DNA of 31,679 nucleotides from Candidatus Accumulibacter iunctus (lineage in GTDB: Bacteria; Pseudomonadota; Gammaproteobacteria; Burkholderiales; Rhodocyclaceae). The notes beneath the pieces are model-generated. The model saw only the letters and a program-made list of their open reading frames with translations. It made no database searches and was not told the DNA's origin. Of this stretch, positions 7,056-14,299 are shown piece after piece. The translations under genes and the position numbers were made by a program. Position 1 is the first letter of the stretch. Every line of letters begins with the position of its first letter. Location: assembly GCA_002345025.1 (NCBI GenBank), contig DDUX01000049.1, positions 1 to 31,679 of the forward strand. Reading direction: 5' to 3'.

Positions 7056-7451
7056 ATGAGTATGAGCGATCCGATCAGCGACATGCTGACCCGCATCCGG
7101 AATGCCCAGATGGCGAGCAAGGTGACTGTCGCCATGCCGTCGTCAAAGGTGAAAATCGCCATCGCCCAGGTCTTGAAGGACGAAGGCTACGTCGAAGACT
7201 TCTCGGTCGATCCCAACGCCGGCAAGCCGGTGCTCGAAATCGGCCTCAAGTACTATGCTGGCCGGCCGGTAATCGAGCGTATCGACCGTGTCTCGCGCCC
7301 GGGACTTCGCATCTATCGGGGCGCGGGTGATATTCCACTGGTGATGAACGGTCTTGGAGTGGCCATCGTGTCGACTCCCAAGGGCGTGATGACCGATCGC
7401 AAGGCCCGCGCCAGCCACGTTGGCGGCGAGGTCCTGTGCTTCGTCGCGTAA
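7056..7451 (+). CDS. rpsH: 30S ribosomal protein S8
   Basis: S8 (131 aa) is a primary 16S rRNA binder and the translational repressor of the spc operon in E. coli. Start ATG 7056 gives MSMSDPISDMLTRIRNAQ, close to the E. coli N-terminus, and AGGAG at 7043-7047 is eight bases away. ATG 7062 would leave 14 bases and is less likely. The C-terminal motif GVAIVSTPKGVMTDRKAR is conserved. Confidence 0.97.
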   Translation: MSMSDPISDMLTRIRNAQMASKVTVAMPSSKVKIAIAQVLKDEGYVEDFSVDPNAGKPVLEIGLKYYAGRPVIERIDRVSRPGLRIYRGAGDIPLVMNGLGVAIVSTPKGVMTDRKARASHVGGEVLCFVA

Positions 7452-7460
7452 GGGGTAGCC

Positions 7461-7997
7461 ATGTCCCGTGTTGCCAAGAAACCAATCATCCTGCCACCGG
7501 GGGTCGCCGTTGCGGTGAGCAGCGAGCGGATCTCCGTCAAGGGGCCGCTCGGCTCGCTCGACTTTACGAGCAATCCCGCGGTGACCGTCGAGCAGGAGGG
7601 CGGAAGTCTCGTCTGCAAGCCGGTTGCCGGTGCGCCGCAGGCAGATGCCTTGTCGGGTACGGTGCGTGCCGTCGTGGCCAACATGGTCACTGGCGTCAGT
7701 TCCGGTTTCGAGCGGAAACTGAATCTCGTCGGCGTCGGTTATCGTGCGCAGGCCCAGGGCGATACGCTGAACCTCACGCTGGGGTTCTCGCATCCAGTAG
7801 CCTACAAGTTGCCGGCCGGGATCACGGCCCTGACTCCGACGCAAACTGAAATCGTGATCAAGGGTGTTGACCGCCAACTCGTCGGCCAGGTCGCGGCGGA
7901 AGTACGCAATTATCGCAAGCCGGAGCCCTACAAGGGCAAGGGGGTGCGCTATGCGGACGAGGTCGTCGTGATCAAGGAAACGAAGAAGAAAAAGTAA
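7461..7997 (+). CDS. rplF: 50S ribosomal protein L6
   Basis: L6 (178 aa) has two similar domains and binds 23S rRNA near the sarcin-ricin region. The second half carries the L6 signature EPYKGKGVRYADE with upstream EVRNYRKP. The N-terminus (MSRVAKKPIILPPGV) is typical. It starts nine bases after rpsH, with a GGGG ribosome site, and ends in a lysine-rich tail. Confidence 0.98.
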   Translation: MSRVAKKPIILPPGVAVAVSSERISVKGPLGSLDFTSNPAVTVEQEGGSLVCKPVAGAPQADALSGTVRAVVANMVTGVSSGFERKLNLVGVGYRAQAQGDTLNLTLGFSHPVAYKLPAGITALTPTQTEIVIKGVDRQLVGQVAAEVRNYRKPEPYKGKGVRYADEVVVIKETKKKK

Positions 7998-8007
7998 GGG
8001 TGCTCAG

Positions 8008-8364
8008 ATGATTGACAAGAAACAGGCGCGTTTGCGCAGGGCCCGCAAGACCCGGGCCAAGATTGCCGAACTGAACACAGTGCGCTTGTCGGTGCACCGG
8101 AGCAATTGCCACATTTATGCGCAGGTGATTTCCCCTTGCGGGTCGCGGGTGCTGGCCTCTGCGTCGTCGCTGGAACCCGGGGTGCGTAGCATGCTGCCCA
8201 ATGGGGGCGACATCAATGCAGCTAAGACGATCGGTCTGCTGATTGCCGAGCGCGCCAGGAGTGCGGGAATCGAGAGCGTCTCCTTCGACCGCGCGGGCTT
8301 CCGCTACCACGGCCGGATCAAGGCGCTGGCGGATGCAGCGCGTGAAGGCGGTCTCAAGTTCTGA
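8008..8364 (+). CDS. rplR: 50S ribosomal protein L18
   Basis: L18 (118 aa; 117 in E. coli) binds 5S rRNA and helps load it on the large subunit. The N-terminal basic region (KKQARLRRARKTRAK), the RLSVHRSNCHIYAQVI motif and the C-terminal FDRAGFRYHGRIKALADAAREGGLKF are diagnostic. It lies 10 bases after rplF. Confidence 0.97.
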   Translation: MIDKKQARLRRARKTRAKIAELNTVRLSVHRSNCHIYAQVISPCGSRVLASASSLEPGVRSMLPNGGDINAAKTIGLLIAERARSAGIESVSFDRAGFRYHGRIKALADAAREGGLKF

Positions 8365-8393
8365 TCGCAGAGTGCAAGGAATTGGAGTAATCA

Positions 8394-8918
8394 ATGGCTA
8401 AACCGCAAAGCAGGAAACCTCAGCAAGCCGAGAAGCCCGACGACGGCATGCGCGAGAAGATGATCTCGATCAACCGCGTGACCAAGGTCGTCAAGGGCGG
8501 TCGGATTCTCGGTTTCGCCGCGCTGACCGTTGTCGGTGACGGCGACGGGCGCGTCGGCATGGGCAAAGGCAAGTCCCGCGAAGTGCCGGTGGCGGTGCAG
8601 AAGGCGATGGAGGAAGCACGTCGCAACCTCATCCGGGTCAGCCTGAAGAACGGTACGCTGCAGCACACCGTGGTCGGACATCACGGCGCCTCTAGGGTGA
8701 TGATGCAGCCGGCTCCGGAGGGAACCGGGATCATTGCCGGGGGTGCCATGCGGGCGGTGTTCGACGTCATCGGCATGACCAACGTGGTAGCCAAGGCGCA
8801 TGGTTCGACCAATCCCTACAACATCGTTCGTGCCACCATCAACGGTCTGCGTGCAATGACCACGCCTGCCGAAGTCGCTGCCAAGCGGGGCAAGTCGGTG
8901 GCCGAGATCCTGGGGTAA
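8394..8918 (+). CDS. rpsE: 30S ribosomal protein S5
   Basis: S5 (174 aa) forms part of the mRNA entry site with S3 and S4 and influences decoding accuracy. It has the S5 N-terminal double-stranded RNA-binding domain (REKMISINRVTKVVKGGR, about 20-37) and the C-terminal domain with VGHHGASRVMMQPAPEGTG. ATG 8394 is preceded by AAGGAATTGGAG. An extra ~10-residue charged N-terminus precedes the domain, as in many betaproteobacteria. Confidence 0.97.
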   Translation: MAKPQSRKPQQAEKPDDGMREKMISINRVTKVVKGGRILGFAALTVVGDGDGRVGMGKGKSREVPVAVQKAMEEARRNLIRVSLKNGTLQHTVVGHHGASRVMMQPAPEGTGIIAGGAMRAVFDVIGMTNVVAKAHGSTNPYNIVRATINGLRAMTTPAEVAAKRGKSVAEILG

Positions 8919-8921
8919 GAG

Positions 8922-9104
8922 ATGGCTGAAAAGACAGTGAAAGTGACCCTCGTCAGGAGCCTCATCGGCACCAAGGAGTCGCATCGGGCGACCGTTCGGG
9001 GCCTGGGCCTTCGTCGCGTCAACAGCAGTTCCTTGCTGGAGGACACGCCGGCGGTACGCGGAATGATCAACAAGGTGTCGTATCTCGTGAAATGTGAGCG
9101 CTGA
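8922..9104 (+). CDS. rpmD: 50S ribosomal protein L30
   Basis: L30 (60 aa) is a small large-subunit protein. The core KVTLVRSLIGTKESHRATVRGLGLRR and the ending PAVRGMINKVSYLVKCE match the family. It starts only three bases after the rpsE stop and is followed at one base by the rplO start, so the three genes are tightly coupled. Confidence 0.96.
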   Translation: MAEKTVKVTLVRSLIGTKESHRATVRGLGLRRVNSSSLLEDTPAVRGMINKVSYLVKCER

Positions 9105-9105
9105 G

Positions 9106-9540
9106 ATGGAACTCAATACCGTACAGCCAGCCGATGGTTCGCGGCCGGCGAGAAAGCGCGTTGGCCGCGGCATCGGCTCCGGTTTCGGCAAGACCTGTGG
9201 CCGTGGTCACAAGGGGCAGAAGTCGCGCGCCGGCGGGTTGCACAAGGTCGGCTTTGAAGGCGGTCAGATGCCGTTGCAGAGGCGCTTGCCGAAGCGCGGC
9301 TTCAAGTCGCTCACGCGGTCGCGCAACGTCGAGGTGCGCCTCTCGGAGATCGCGCGCCTGCCGGTCGAGGAGATCGACTTGGCAACGCTCGTCCAGGCCA
9401 ACCTCGTCGCGCAGAACGTACTCTCGGCGAAGGTGATTCTCTCGGGCGAGATCGACCGCAAGGTCGTCCTCCGGGGCGTCGGCGCGACGGCTGGTGCTCG
9501 CGCAGCGATCGAAGCCGCCGGCGGCAGCGTTGCCGAATGA
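9106..9540 (+). CDS. rplO: 50S ribosomal protein L15
   Basis: L15 (144 aa, as in E. coli) is a late-assembly large-subunit protein. The glycine-rich motif RKRVGRGIGSGFGKT and the GRGHKGQKSR stretch are diagnostic, and the C-terminus has the usual KVVLRGVGATAGARAAIE segment. ATG 9106 gives the canonical MELNTVQPADGS start. An in-frame ATG at 9094 would overlap rpmD and add MSAE, which is less likely. Confidence 0.95.
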   Translation: MELNTVQPADGSRPARKRVGRGIGSGFGKTCGRGHKGQKSRAGGLHKVGFEGGQMPLQRRLPKRGFKSLTRSRNVEVRLSEIARLPVEEIDLATLVQANLVAQNVLSAKVILSGEIDRKVVLRGVGATAGARAAIEAAGGSVAE

Positions 9541-9563
9541 ACCGCGGTCAGGGGTGAGCTTTC

Positions 9564-10889
9564 TTGGCAACTAATGCGAACACGGTCGGCAAGGGCGGCA
9601 AGTTCGGCGATCTCAAGCGCCGACTGTGGTTCCTGCTTGGCGCGCTGGTGGTTTACCGCATCGGTGCACACATCCCGGTGCCGGGGATCGACGCGCGCGT
9701 CCTGAGCGAGCTCTTCAATCAGCAGCAGGGCGGCATGCTGGGCATGCTGAACATGTTCTCCGGCGGTGCGCTGTCACGCTTCACGATCTTCGCCCTCGGG
9801 ATCATGCCGTACATCTCCGCGTCGATCATCATGCAATTGATGACGCACGCCAGCCCGCAGCTCGAGGCACTGAAGAAGGAAGGCGAGGCGGGCCGCCGCA
9901 AGATCACGCAGTACACGCGTTACGGCACAGTCTTTCTGGCACTGTTCCAGGGGATCGGCATTGCCGTAGCGGTCGAGGCGCAGCCAGGGCTGGTTCTCGA
10001 GCCGGGAATGATGTTCCGCTTGGTGACCGTCGTGACGCTGCTGACGGGTACGATGTTCCTGATGTGGCTGGGGGAGCAGATTACCGAGCGGGGCCTGGGC
10101 AACGGCATCTCGATCATCATCTTCGCCGGCATCGCCGCTGGTCTGCCGACCGCCATTGGCGGGCTGCTGGAACTGGTTCGTACGGGCGCCATGCATCCGC
10201 TGACAGCGATCGTGATCTGCGTCTTGGTCGTTCTGGTGACTGCCTTCGTCGTCTTTGTCGAGCGCGGCCAGCGCAAGATTCTGGTGAACTATGCGAAGAG
10301 GCAGGTCGGCAACAAGATTTATGGCGGGCAGAGTTCGCACCTGCCGTTGAAGCTGAACATGGCGGGGGTGATCCCACCGATTTTCGCCTCGTCGATCATC
10401 CTCTTCCCGGGCACCCTCGCCGGCTGGTTTGGCTCGGGCGAGTCCATGCGCTGGCTGAAGGACGTTGCCGGGGCGCTGTCGCCGGGGCAGCCGATCTACG
10501 TCATGCTCTATGCCGCGGCCATCGTTTTCTTCTGTTTCTTCTATACCGCGCTGGTCTTCAACTCCAAGGAAACAGCCGACAATTTGAAGCGCAGTGGGGC
10601 CTTCGTTCCTGGTATCCGGCCGGGCGACCAGACCGCGCGCTATATCGACAAGATTCTCATGCGTCTGACCCTGGTCGGCGCTGCCTACATCACGATCGTC
10701 TGTCTGCTTCCGGAGTTCCTGATTCTCAAATGGAACGTGCCGTTTTACTTCGGCGGTACTTCACTGCTGATCATTGTCGTGGTGACCATGGATTTCATGA
10801 CTCAGGTTCAGGCCTATGCCATGTCGCACCAGTACGAGAGCCTGCTGAAGAAGGCGAACTTCAAGGGCTCCGGTCTACCGGCGAAATAG
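9564..10889 (+). CDS. secY: Protein translocase subunit SecY
   Basis: SecY (441 aa) is the ten-helix channel of the Sec translocon in the inner membrane, working with SecE, SecG and SecA. The start is TTG 9564 with AGGGGTGAG at 9550-9558; it yields MATNANTVGKGGKFGDLKRR and no better ATG exists nearby. Visible features are the first helix at about 20-40, the plug region near 55-75 (QQGGMLGMLNMFSGGAL) and the cytoplasmic loop ending before TARYIDKI. The gene is followed after one base by infA. Confidence 0.98.
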   Translation: MATNANTVGKGGKFGDLKRRLWFLLGALVVYRIGAHIPVPGIDARVLSELFNQQQGGMLGMLNMFSGGALSRFTIFALGIMPYISASIIMQLMTHASPQLEALKKEGEAGRRKITQYTRYGTVFLALFQGIGIAVAVEAQPGLVLEPGMMFRLVTVVTLLTGTMFLMWLGEQITERGLGNGISIIIFAGIAAGLPTAIGGLLELVRTGAMHPLTAIVICVLVVLVTAFVVFVERGQRKILVNYAKRQVGNKIYGGQSSHLPLKLNMAGVIPPIFASSIILFPGTLAGWFGSGESMRWLKDVAGALSPGQPIYVMLYAAAIVFFCFFYTALVFNSKETADNLKRSGAFVPGIRPGDQTARYIDKILMRLTLVGAAYITIVCLLPEFLILKWNVPFYFGGTSLLIIVVVTMDFMTQVQAYAMSHQYESLLKKANFKGSGLPAK

Positions 10890-10890
10890 G

Positions 10891-11109
10891 ATGGCAAAAG
10901 AAGATTTGATCGAAATGCAGGGAGAGGTCGTCGAGAACCTTCCCAACGCCACTTTCAGGGTGAAGCTCGAAAACGGTCACATGGTCCTGGGTTTCATTTC
11001 CGGAAAGATGCGAATGCACTACATCCGGATACTGCCGGGTGACAAGGTGACGGTGCAACTGACGCCCTACGATCTGAGTCGCGCGCGAATCGTCTTCCGC
11101 GCGAAGTGA
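10891..11109 (+). CDS. infA: Translation initiation factor IF-1
   Basis: IF-1 (72 aa) is a single S1-type OB-fold domain that occupies the A site during initiation. The family motifs MAKEDLIEMQGEV, LENGHMVLGFISGKMRMHYIRI and GDKVTVQLTPYDLSRARI are complete. It starts one base after the secY stop, so translation is likely coupled with secY. infA between secY and rpmJ is the usual betaproteobacterial arrangement. Confidence 0.98.
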   Translation: MAKEDLIEMQGEVVENLPNATFRVKLENGHMVLGFISGKMRMHYIRILPGDKVTVQLTPYDLSRARIVFRAK

Positions 11110-11176
11110 AGAATCTCTACGCAACAAATCGGCTAGAGGCTGGTTGCGCCTCCGGCCGGAGAATCAGGAGTGAATC

Positions 11177-11290
11177 ATGAAAGTGCTGGCATCCGTGAAG
11201 CGCATCTGCCGCAAGTGCAAGATTATTCGGCGGCATGGCATCGTGCGTGTGATCTGTTCGGATCAGCGTCACAAACAGCGGCAGGGTTGA
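11177..11290 (+). CDS. rpmJ: 50S ribosomal protein L36, zinc-binding form
   Basis: The protein is 37 aa (MKVLASVKRICRKCK, then KIIRRHGIVRVICSDQRHKQ). The zinc ligands Cys11, Cys14, Cys27 and His32 are all present, so this is the zinc-type L36. AGGAG at 11166-11170 lies six bases before ATG 11177. A 67-base gap separates it from infA; that gap can form a small hairpin (GAGGC 11136-11140 with GCCTC 11148-11152) and contains the palindrome TCCGGCCGGA at 11151-11160. Confidence 0.97.
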   Translation: MKVLASVKRICRKCKIIRRHGIVRVICSDQRHKQRQG

Positions 11291-11308
11291 TCGCTGCGAG
11301 TCACTGTG

Positions 11309-11337
11309 GTGAGTCGTAAGTCGGTCGCAGGTATAAT
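11309..11337 (+). promoter_or_regulatory. Possible promoter upstream of rpsM
   Basis: A perfect TATAAT at 11332-11337 lies in the 77-base gap before rpsM. The best -35 candidate with a 17-base spacer is GTGAGT (11309-11314), which matches only the TGA core, so the promoter may be weak. In E. coli a promoter also precedes the alpha operon (rpsM-rpsK-rpsD-rpoA-rplQ). The 9-base leader element shared by rplC and rplN is absent here. Confidence 0.45.
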
Positions 11338-11367
11338 TCGAAGTTTCGATTTTTTTGGGGTGAATCG

Positions 11368-11730
11368 ATGGCCCGCATCGCAGGCGTAAACCTCCCTAAC
11401 CACCAGCATGCCGAGATTGCGCTGACCGCAATCTACGGGATCGGGCGTTCGCGCGCACAGAAGATTTGTGATTCTGCTGGGGTTGTGCGTTCAACAAGAA
11501 TGAAGGACCTGAGCGAGGCCGAGCTGGAACGGCTGCGCGACGAGATCGGCAGGTATACGGTCGAAGGCGATCTGCGCCGCGAAGTCACGATGAGCATCAA
11601 GCGACTGATGGATCTCGGCTGTTATCGTGGCCTGCGGCACCGCAAGGGGCTTCCTTCGCGCGGTCAGCGCACGCGCACCAATGCGCGTACGCGCAAGGGC
11701 CCTCGCAAGCCGATCGCTGGCAAGAAATGA
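11368..11730 (+). CDS. rpsM: 30S ribosomal protein S13
   Basis: S13 (120 aa) is at the top of the small-subunit head and contacts L5 and P-site tRNA through its basic tail. The start MARIAGVNLP, the motif AIYGIGRSRAQKIC and the C-terminal RGQRTRTNARTRKGPRKPIAGKK are typical. GGGGTG at 11357-11362 serves as ribosome site. It begins the alpha-operon block. Confidence 0.97.
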   Translation: MARIAGVNLPNHQHAEIALTAIYGIGRSRAQKICDSAGVVRSTRMKDLSEAELERLRDEIGRYTVEGDLRREVTMSIKRLMDLGCYRGLRHRKGLPSRGQRTRTNARTRKGPRKPIAGKK

Positions 11731-11750
11731 TTAGCAACTAGGACCCGAAG

Positions 11751-12146
11751 ATGGCCAAAACCGCTGCAAAAGTTCGCAAGAAAGTCAAGATCAGGAAGAA
11801 CGTGGCTGAGGGTGTCGCTCACATCCACGCCTCTTTCAACAACACGATCATCACGATCACCGATCGCCAGGGCAACGCTTTGTCGTGGGCGACTTCCGGC
11901 GGCGCCGGCTTCAAGGGCTCGCGCAAGAGCACGCCCTTTGCGGCACAGGTTGCTGCCGAAGCTGCGGGCCGGGTGGCGGTCGAGTGCGGAGTGAAGAACC
12001 TCGAGGTTCGCATCAAGGGGCCAGGTCCCGGGCGCGAATCGTCGGTGCGGGCACTCAACGCGTTGGGGATGAAGATCACGGCGATCACCGACGTCACGCC
12101 GATCCCGCACAACGGATGCCGGCCACCCAAAAGGCGTCGGATTTAA
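11751..12146 (+). CDS. rpsK: 30S ribosomal protein S11
   Basis: S11 (131 aa; 129 in E. coli) sits on the platform near the Shine-Dalgarno helix and the E site. The conserved core is AHIHASFNNTIITITDRQGN followed by GSRKSTPFAAQ. The C-terminal motif DVTPIPHNGCRPPKRRR includes the Asn-Gly pair that is converted to isoaspartate in E. coli S11. It follows rpsM at 20 bases. Confidence 0.97.
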   Translation: MAKTAAKVRKKVKIRKNVAEGVAHIHASFNNTIITITDRQGNALSWATSGGAGFKGSRKSTPFAAQVAAEAAGRVAVECGVKNLEVRIKGPGPGRESSVRALNALGMKITAITDVTPIPHNGCRPPKRRRI

Positions 12147-12158
12147 GGAGAAGAAAAA

Positions 12159-12788
12159 GTGGCTCGTAATCTCGATCCGAAGTGCCGCCAGTGCCGCCGT
12201 GAAGGCGAGAAGTTGTTCCTCAAGGGAGAGAAGTGCTTCACGGACAAGTGTGCGATCGAACGTCGCTCGTACGCGCCGGGGCAGCATGGCCAGAAGTCGG
12301 GACAGCGCCTGTCCGACTACGGCGTGCACCTGCGCGAGAAGCAGAAGATTCGTCGCATCTATGGTGTTCTCGAAGGACAGTTCCGCAAGGTCTATCAGGA
12401 GGCCGACCGGCGCCGCGGGGTGACGGGTGAAGTCCTCCTGCAGTTGCTCGAGTCTCGTCTTGACAGCGTCTGCTACCGTATGGGTTTTGCCGCTTCGCGC
12501 TCGGAATCGCGGCAGGTCGTCCGCCACAATGGCGTTCTGGTCAACGGAAGGCGAGTCAACATCCCTTCCTACCAGGTGCGTCCCGGGGACGTGGTTGAGG
12601 TGTGCGACAAGGCGAAGGCGCAGCTGCGCGTCAAGGCAGCACTGGCCGCGGCCGAGGCCCGGGGTTTTCCGGTCTGGGTCGAGGTCGACGCCAAGTCCGC
12701 CAAGGGAACCTACAAGGCGCACCCCGAGCGCAGCGAGTTGCCGCCGACGATCAACGAGAGTCTGGTGATCGAGCTGTACTCGAAGTAA
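12159..12788 (+). CDS. rpsD: 30S ribosomal protein S4, zinc-binding form
   Basis: S4 (209 aa) starts body assembly of the small subunit, affects decoding accuracy and in E. coli represses the alpha operon. The start is GTG 12159 behind AAGGAGAAG. Cys9, Cys12, Cys26 and Cys31 have the spacing of the zinc site known from Thermus thermophilus S4, and the stretch REGEKLFLKGEKC resembles that protein; E. coli S4 lacks these ligands. The S4 RNA-binding domain runs at about 97-160 (LLESRLDSVCYRMGFAASR). Confidence 0.97.
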   Translation: MARNLDPKCRQCRREGEKLFLKGEKCFTDKCAIERRSYAPGQHGQKSGQRLSDYGVHLREKQKIRRIYGVLEGQFRKVYQEADRRRGVTGEVLLQLLESRLDSVCYRMGFAASRSESRQVVRHNGVLVNGRRVNIPSYQVRPGDVVEVCDKAKAQLRVKAALAAAEARGFPVWVEVDAKSAKGTYKAHPERSELPPTINESLVIELYSK

Positions 12789-12827
12789 CGGCGTCAGAGC
12801 TTGAAGGAATCAGGCAAAGGACTGTAC

Positions 12828-13802
12828 ATGCAAAGCAGTGGACTGTTTAAACCGCGCATCATCGATGTGCAGAGCTTGTCGCCGGTGCATGCACGAGTGG
12901 TGATGGAGCCGTTCGAGCGCGGCTATGGGCACACCCTGGGCAATGCGTTGCGCCGGATCCTCCTCTCGTCGATGCCCGGCTACGCGCCGACCGAAGTCAG
13001 TATCGAAGGGGTGCTGCACGAGTACTCGACGATCGACGGCGTTCAGGAAGATGTCGTCGACATCCTGCTCAACCTCAAGGGGGTGGTGTTCAAGCTGCAC
13101 AACCGGGAAGAGGTCGTGCTGCACCTTCGCAAGGAGGGCAAGGGTGTCGTCAGGGCTGGTGACATCGAGGTCACACACGACGTCGAGATCATCAACCCCG
13201 AACACGTCATTGCCCACCTCTCGGCTGGTGGAAAGCTGGCGATGGAGATGAAGGTCGAGCGTTCGCGCGGCTACGTGGCCGGCAATCTGCGCGACATCGG
13301 CGACGGCTCCAAGAGCATCGGCAAACTGGTGCTCGATGCCTCGTTCAGCCCGGTACGGCGCGTCAGTTATGCGGTGGAGAGCGCTCGTGTCGAGCAGCGC
13401 ACCGACCTTGACAAGCTCGTCATGGACATCGAGACAAACGGAGCGATCGAACCCGAGGAAGCGATCCGCACCGCGGCGCGCATCCTGATGGAGCAGCTCT
13501 CGGTGTTCGCCGACCTCGCTGGAACAGCGATGCCGGTCGAGTATCAGAAGACGATCCAGGTCGATCCGCTGCTGCTGCGGCCGGTGGACGATCTCGAACT
13601 CACCGTCCGCTCGGCCAACTGCCTGAAGGCGGAGAACATCTATTACATCGGTGATCTGATTCAGAGGACCGAAAACGAGTTGCTGAAGACACCCAATCTC
13701 GGACGCAAGTCACTCAATGAAATCAAGGAAGTGCTGGCTGCTCGCGGCCTGACGCTGGGAATGAAGCTCGAGAACTGGCCGCCGGCCGGCCTCGACAAGT
13801 GA
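12828..13802 (+). CDS. rpoA: RNA polymerase subunit alpha
   Basis: Alpha (324 aa) dimerises to start RNA polymerase assembly and contacts UP elements and activators through its C-terminal domain. The N-terminal domain has RGYGHTLGNALRRILLSSMPG; the C-terminal domain begins near residue 240 after DPLLLRPVDDLELT. The DNA-contacting RSANCLKAENI and TPNLGRKSLNEIK motifs are intact. ATG 12828 is preferred because AAAGGA (12816-12821) lies six bases upstream and the N-terminus is canonical. A TTG at 12801 is in frame but would add nine non-family residues. Confidence 0.96.
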   Translation: MQSSGLFKPRIIDVQSLSPVHARVVMEPFERGYGHTLGNALRRILLSSMPGYAPTEVSIEGVLHEYSTIDGVQEDVVDILLNLKGVVFKLHNREEVVLHLRKEGKGVVRAGDIEVTHDVEIINPEHVIAHLSAGGKLAMEMKVERSRGYVAGNLRDIGDGSKSIGKLVLDASFSPVRRVSYAVESARVEQRTDLDKLVMDIETNGAIEPEEAIRTAARILMEQLSVFADLAGTAMPVEYQKTIQVDPLLLRPVDDLELTVRSANCLKAENIYYIGDLIQRTENELLKTPNLGRKSLNEIKEVLAARGLTLGMKLENWPPAGLDK

Positions 13803-13832
13803 GCAGTCAGAAAAGAACAGGAAGGAATTGAT

Positions 13833-14228
13833 ATGCGTCACCGTTTGGGTCTTCGCAAACTGAACCGGACCAGCTCTCACCGGCTGGCGATGCTGCAGAA
13901 CATGAGCGTGTCGCTGCTGCGTGCAGAGGTGATCAGGACGACTCTGCCGAAAGCCAAGGAGCTGCGGCGGGTGCTTGAGCCGATCATCACGCTTGGCAAG
14001 AAGCCGAGCCTGGCCAATCGCCGCTTGGCGTTCGATCGCCTGCGCGACCGCGACATGGTGGTGAAGGTATTCGACGAGCTCGGACCGCGTTACGCGACGC
14101 GCAACGGCGGCTACCTGCGGATTCTCAAGTGCGGGTTCCGCGATGGAGACAACGCGCCGATGGCGCTCGTCGAACTGCTCGATCGGCCGCTGGACGAGGG
14201 CGAAGTACAGCCTGCAAAGCCGGCCTGA
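13833..14228 (+). CDS. rplQ: 50S ribosomal protein L17
   Basis: L17 (131 aa) is a large-subunit protein near the tunnel exit. It begins with MRHRLGLRKLNRTSSHR and includes the conserved NMSVSLLRAEVIRTTLPKAK and GGYLRILKCGFRDGDNAPMA blocks. AGGAAGGAA provides the ribosome site. It is the last gene of the ribosomal cluster and is followed by a strong terminator. Confidence 0.98.
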   Translation: MRHRLGLRKLNRTSSHRLAMLQNMSVSLLRAEVIRTTLPKAKELRRVLEPIITLGKKPSLANRRLAFDRLRDRDMVVKVFDELGPRYATRNGGYLRILKCGFRDGDNAPMALVELLDRPLDEGEVQPAKPA

Positions 14229-14256
14229 TCCGCCGCCTGCGAGGGACATGACAACG

Positions 14257-14284
14257 AAGCCAGGCTGGGTGCCTGGCTTTTTTT
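14257..14284 (+). terminator. Intrinsic terminator after rplQ
   Basis: AGCCAGGC (14258-14265) pairs perfectly with GCCTGGCT (14271-14278) around the loop TGGGT, and seven T residues follow (14278-14284). This is a textbook rho-independent terminator for the ribosomal cluster. The opposite strand has no T-run, so it would not stop the convergent ABC transporter transcript efficiently. Confidence 0.93.
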
Positions 14285-14299
14285 CGGCTGCCACTCGTG

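Noticed and set aside
9626..10909. Open frame of 427 codons in another plus frame over secY
   Set aside because: The composition is His/Arg/Gly-rich without domain or ribosome site; secY is clear in the other frame.
11338..11356. TCGAA-GT-TTCGA followed by seven T residues before rpsM
   Set aside because: The stem is only five base pairs with a two-base loop and is AT-rich; too weak for a terminator, and it overlaps the likely transcript start of rpsM.
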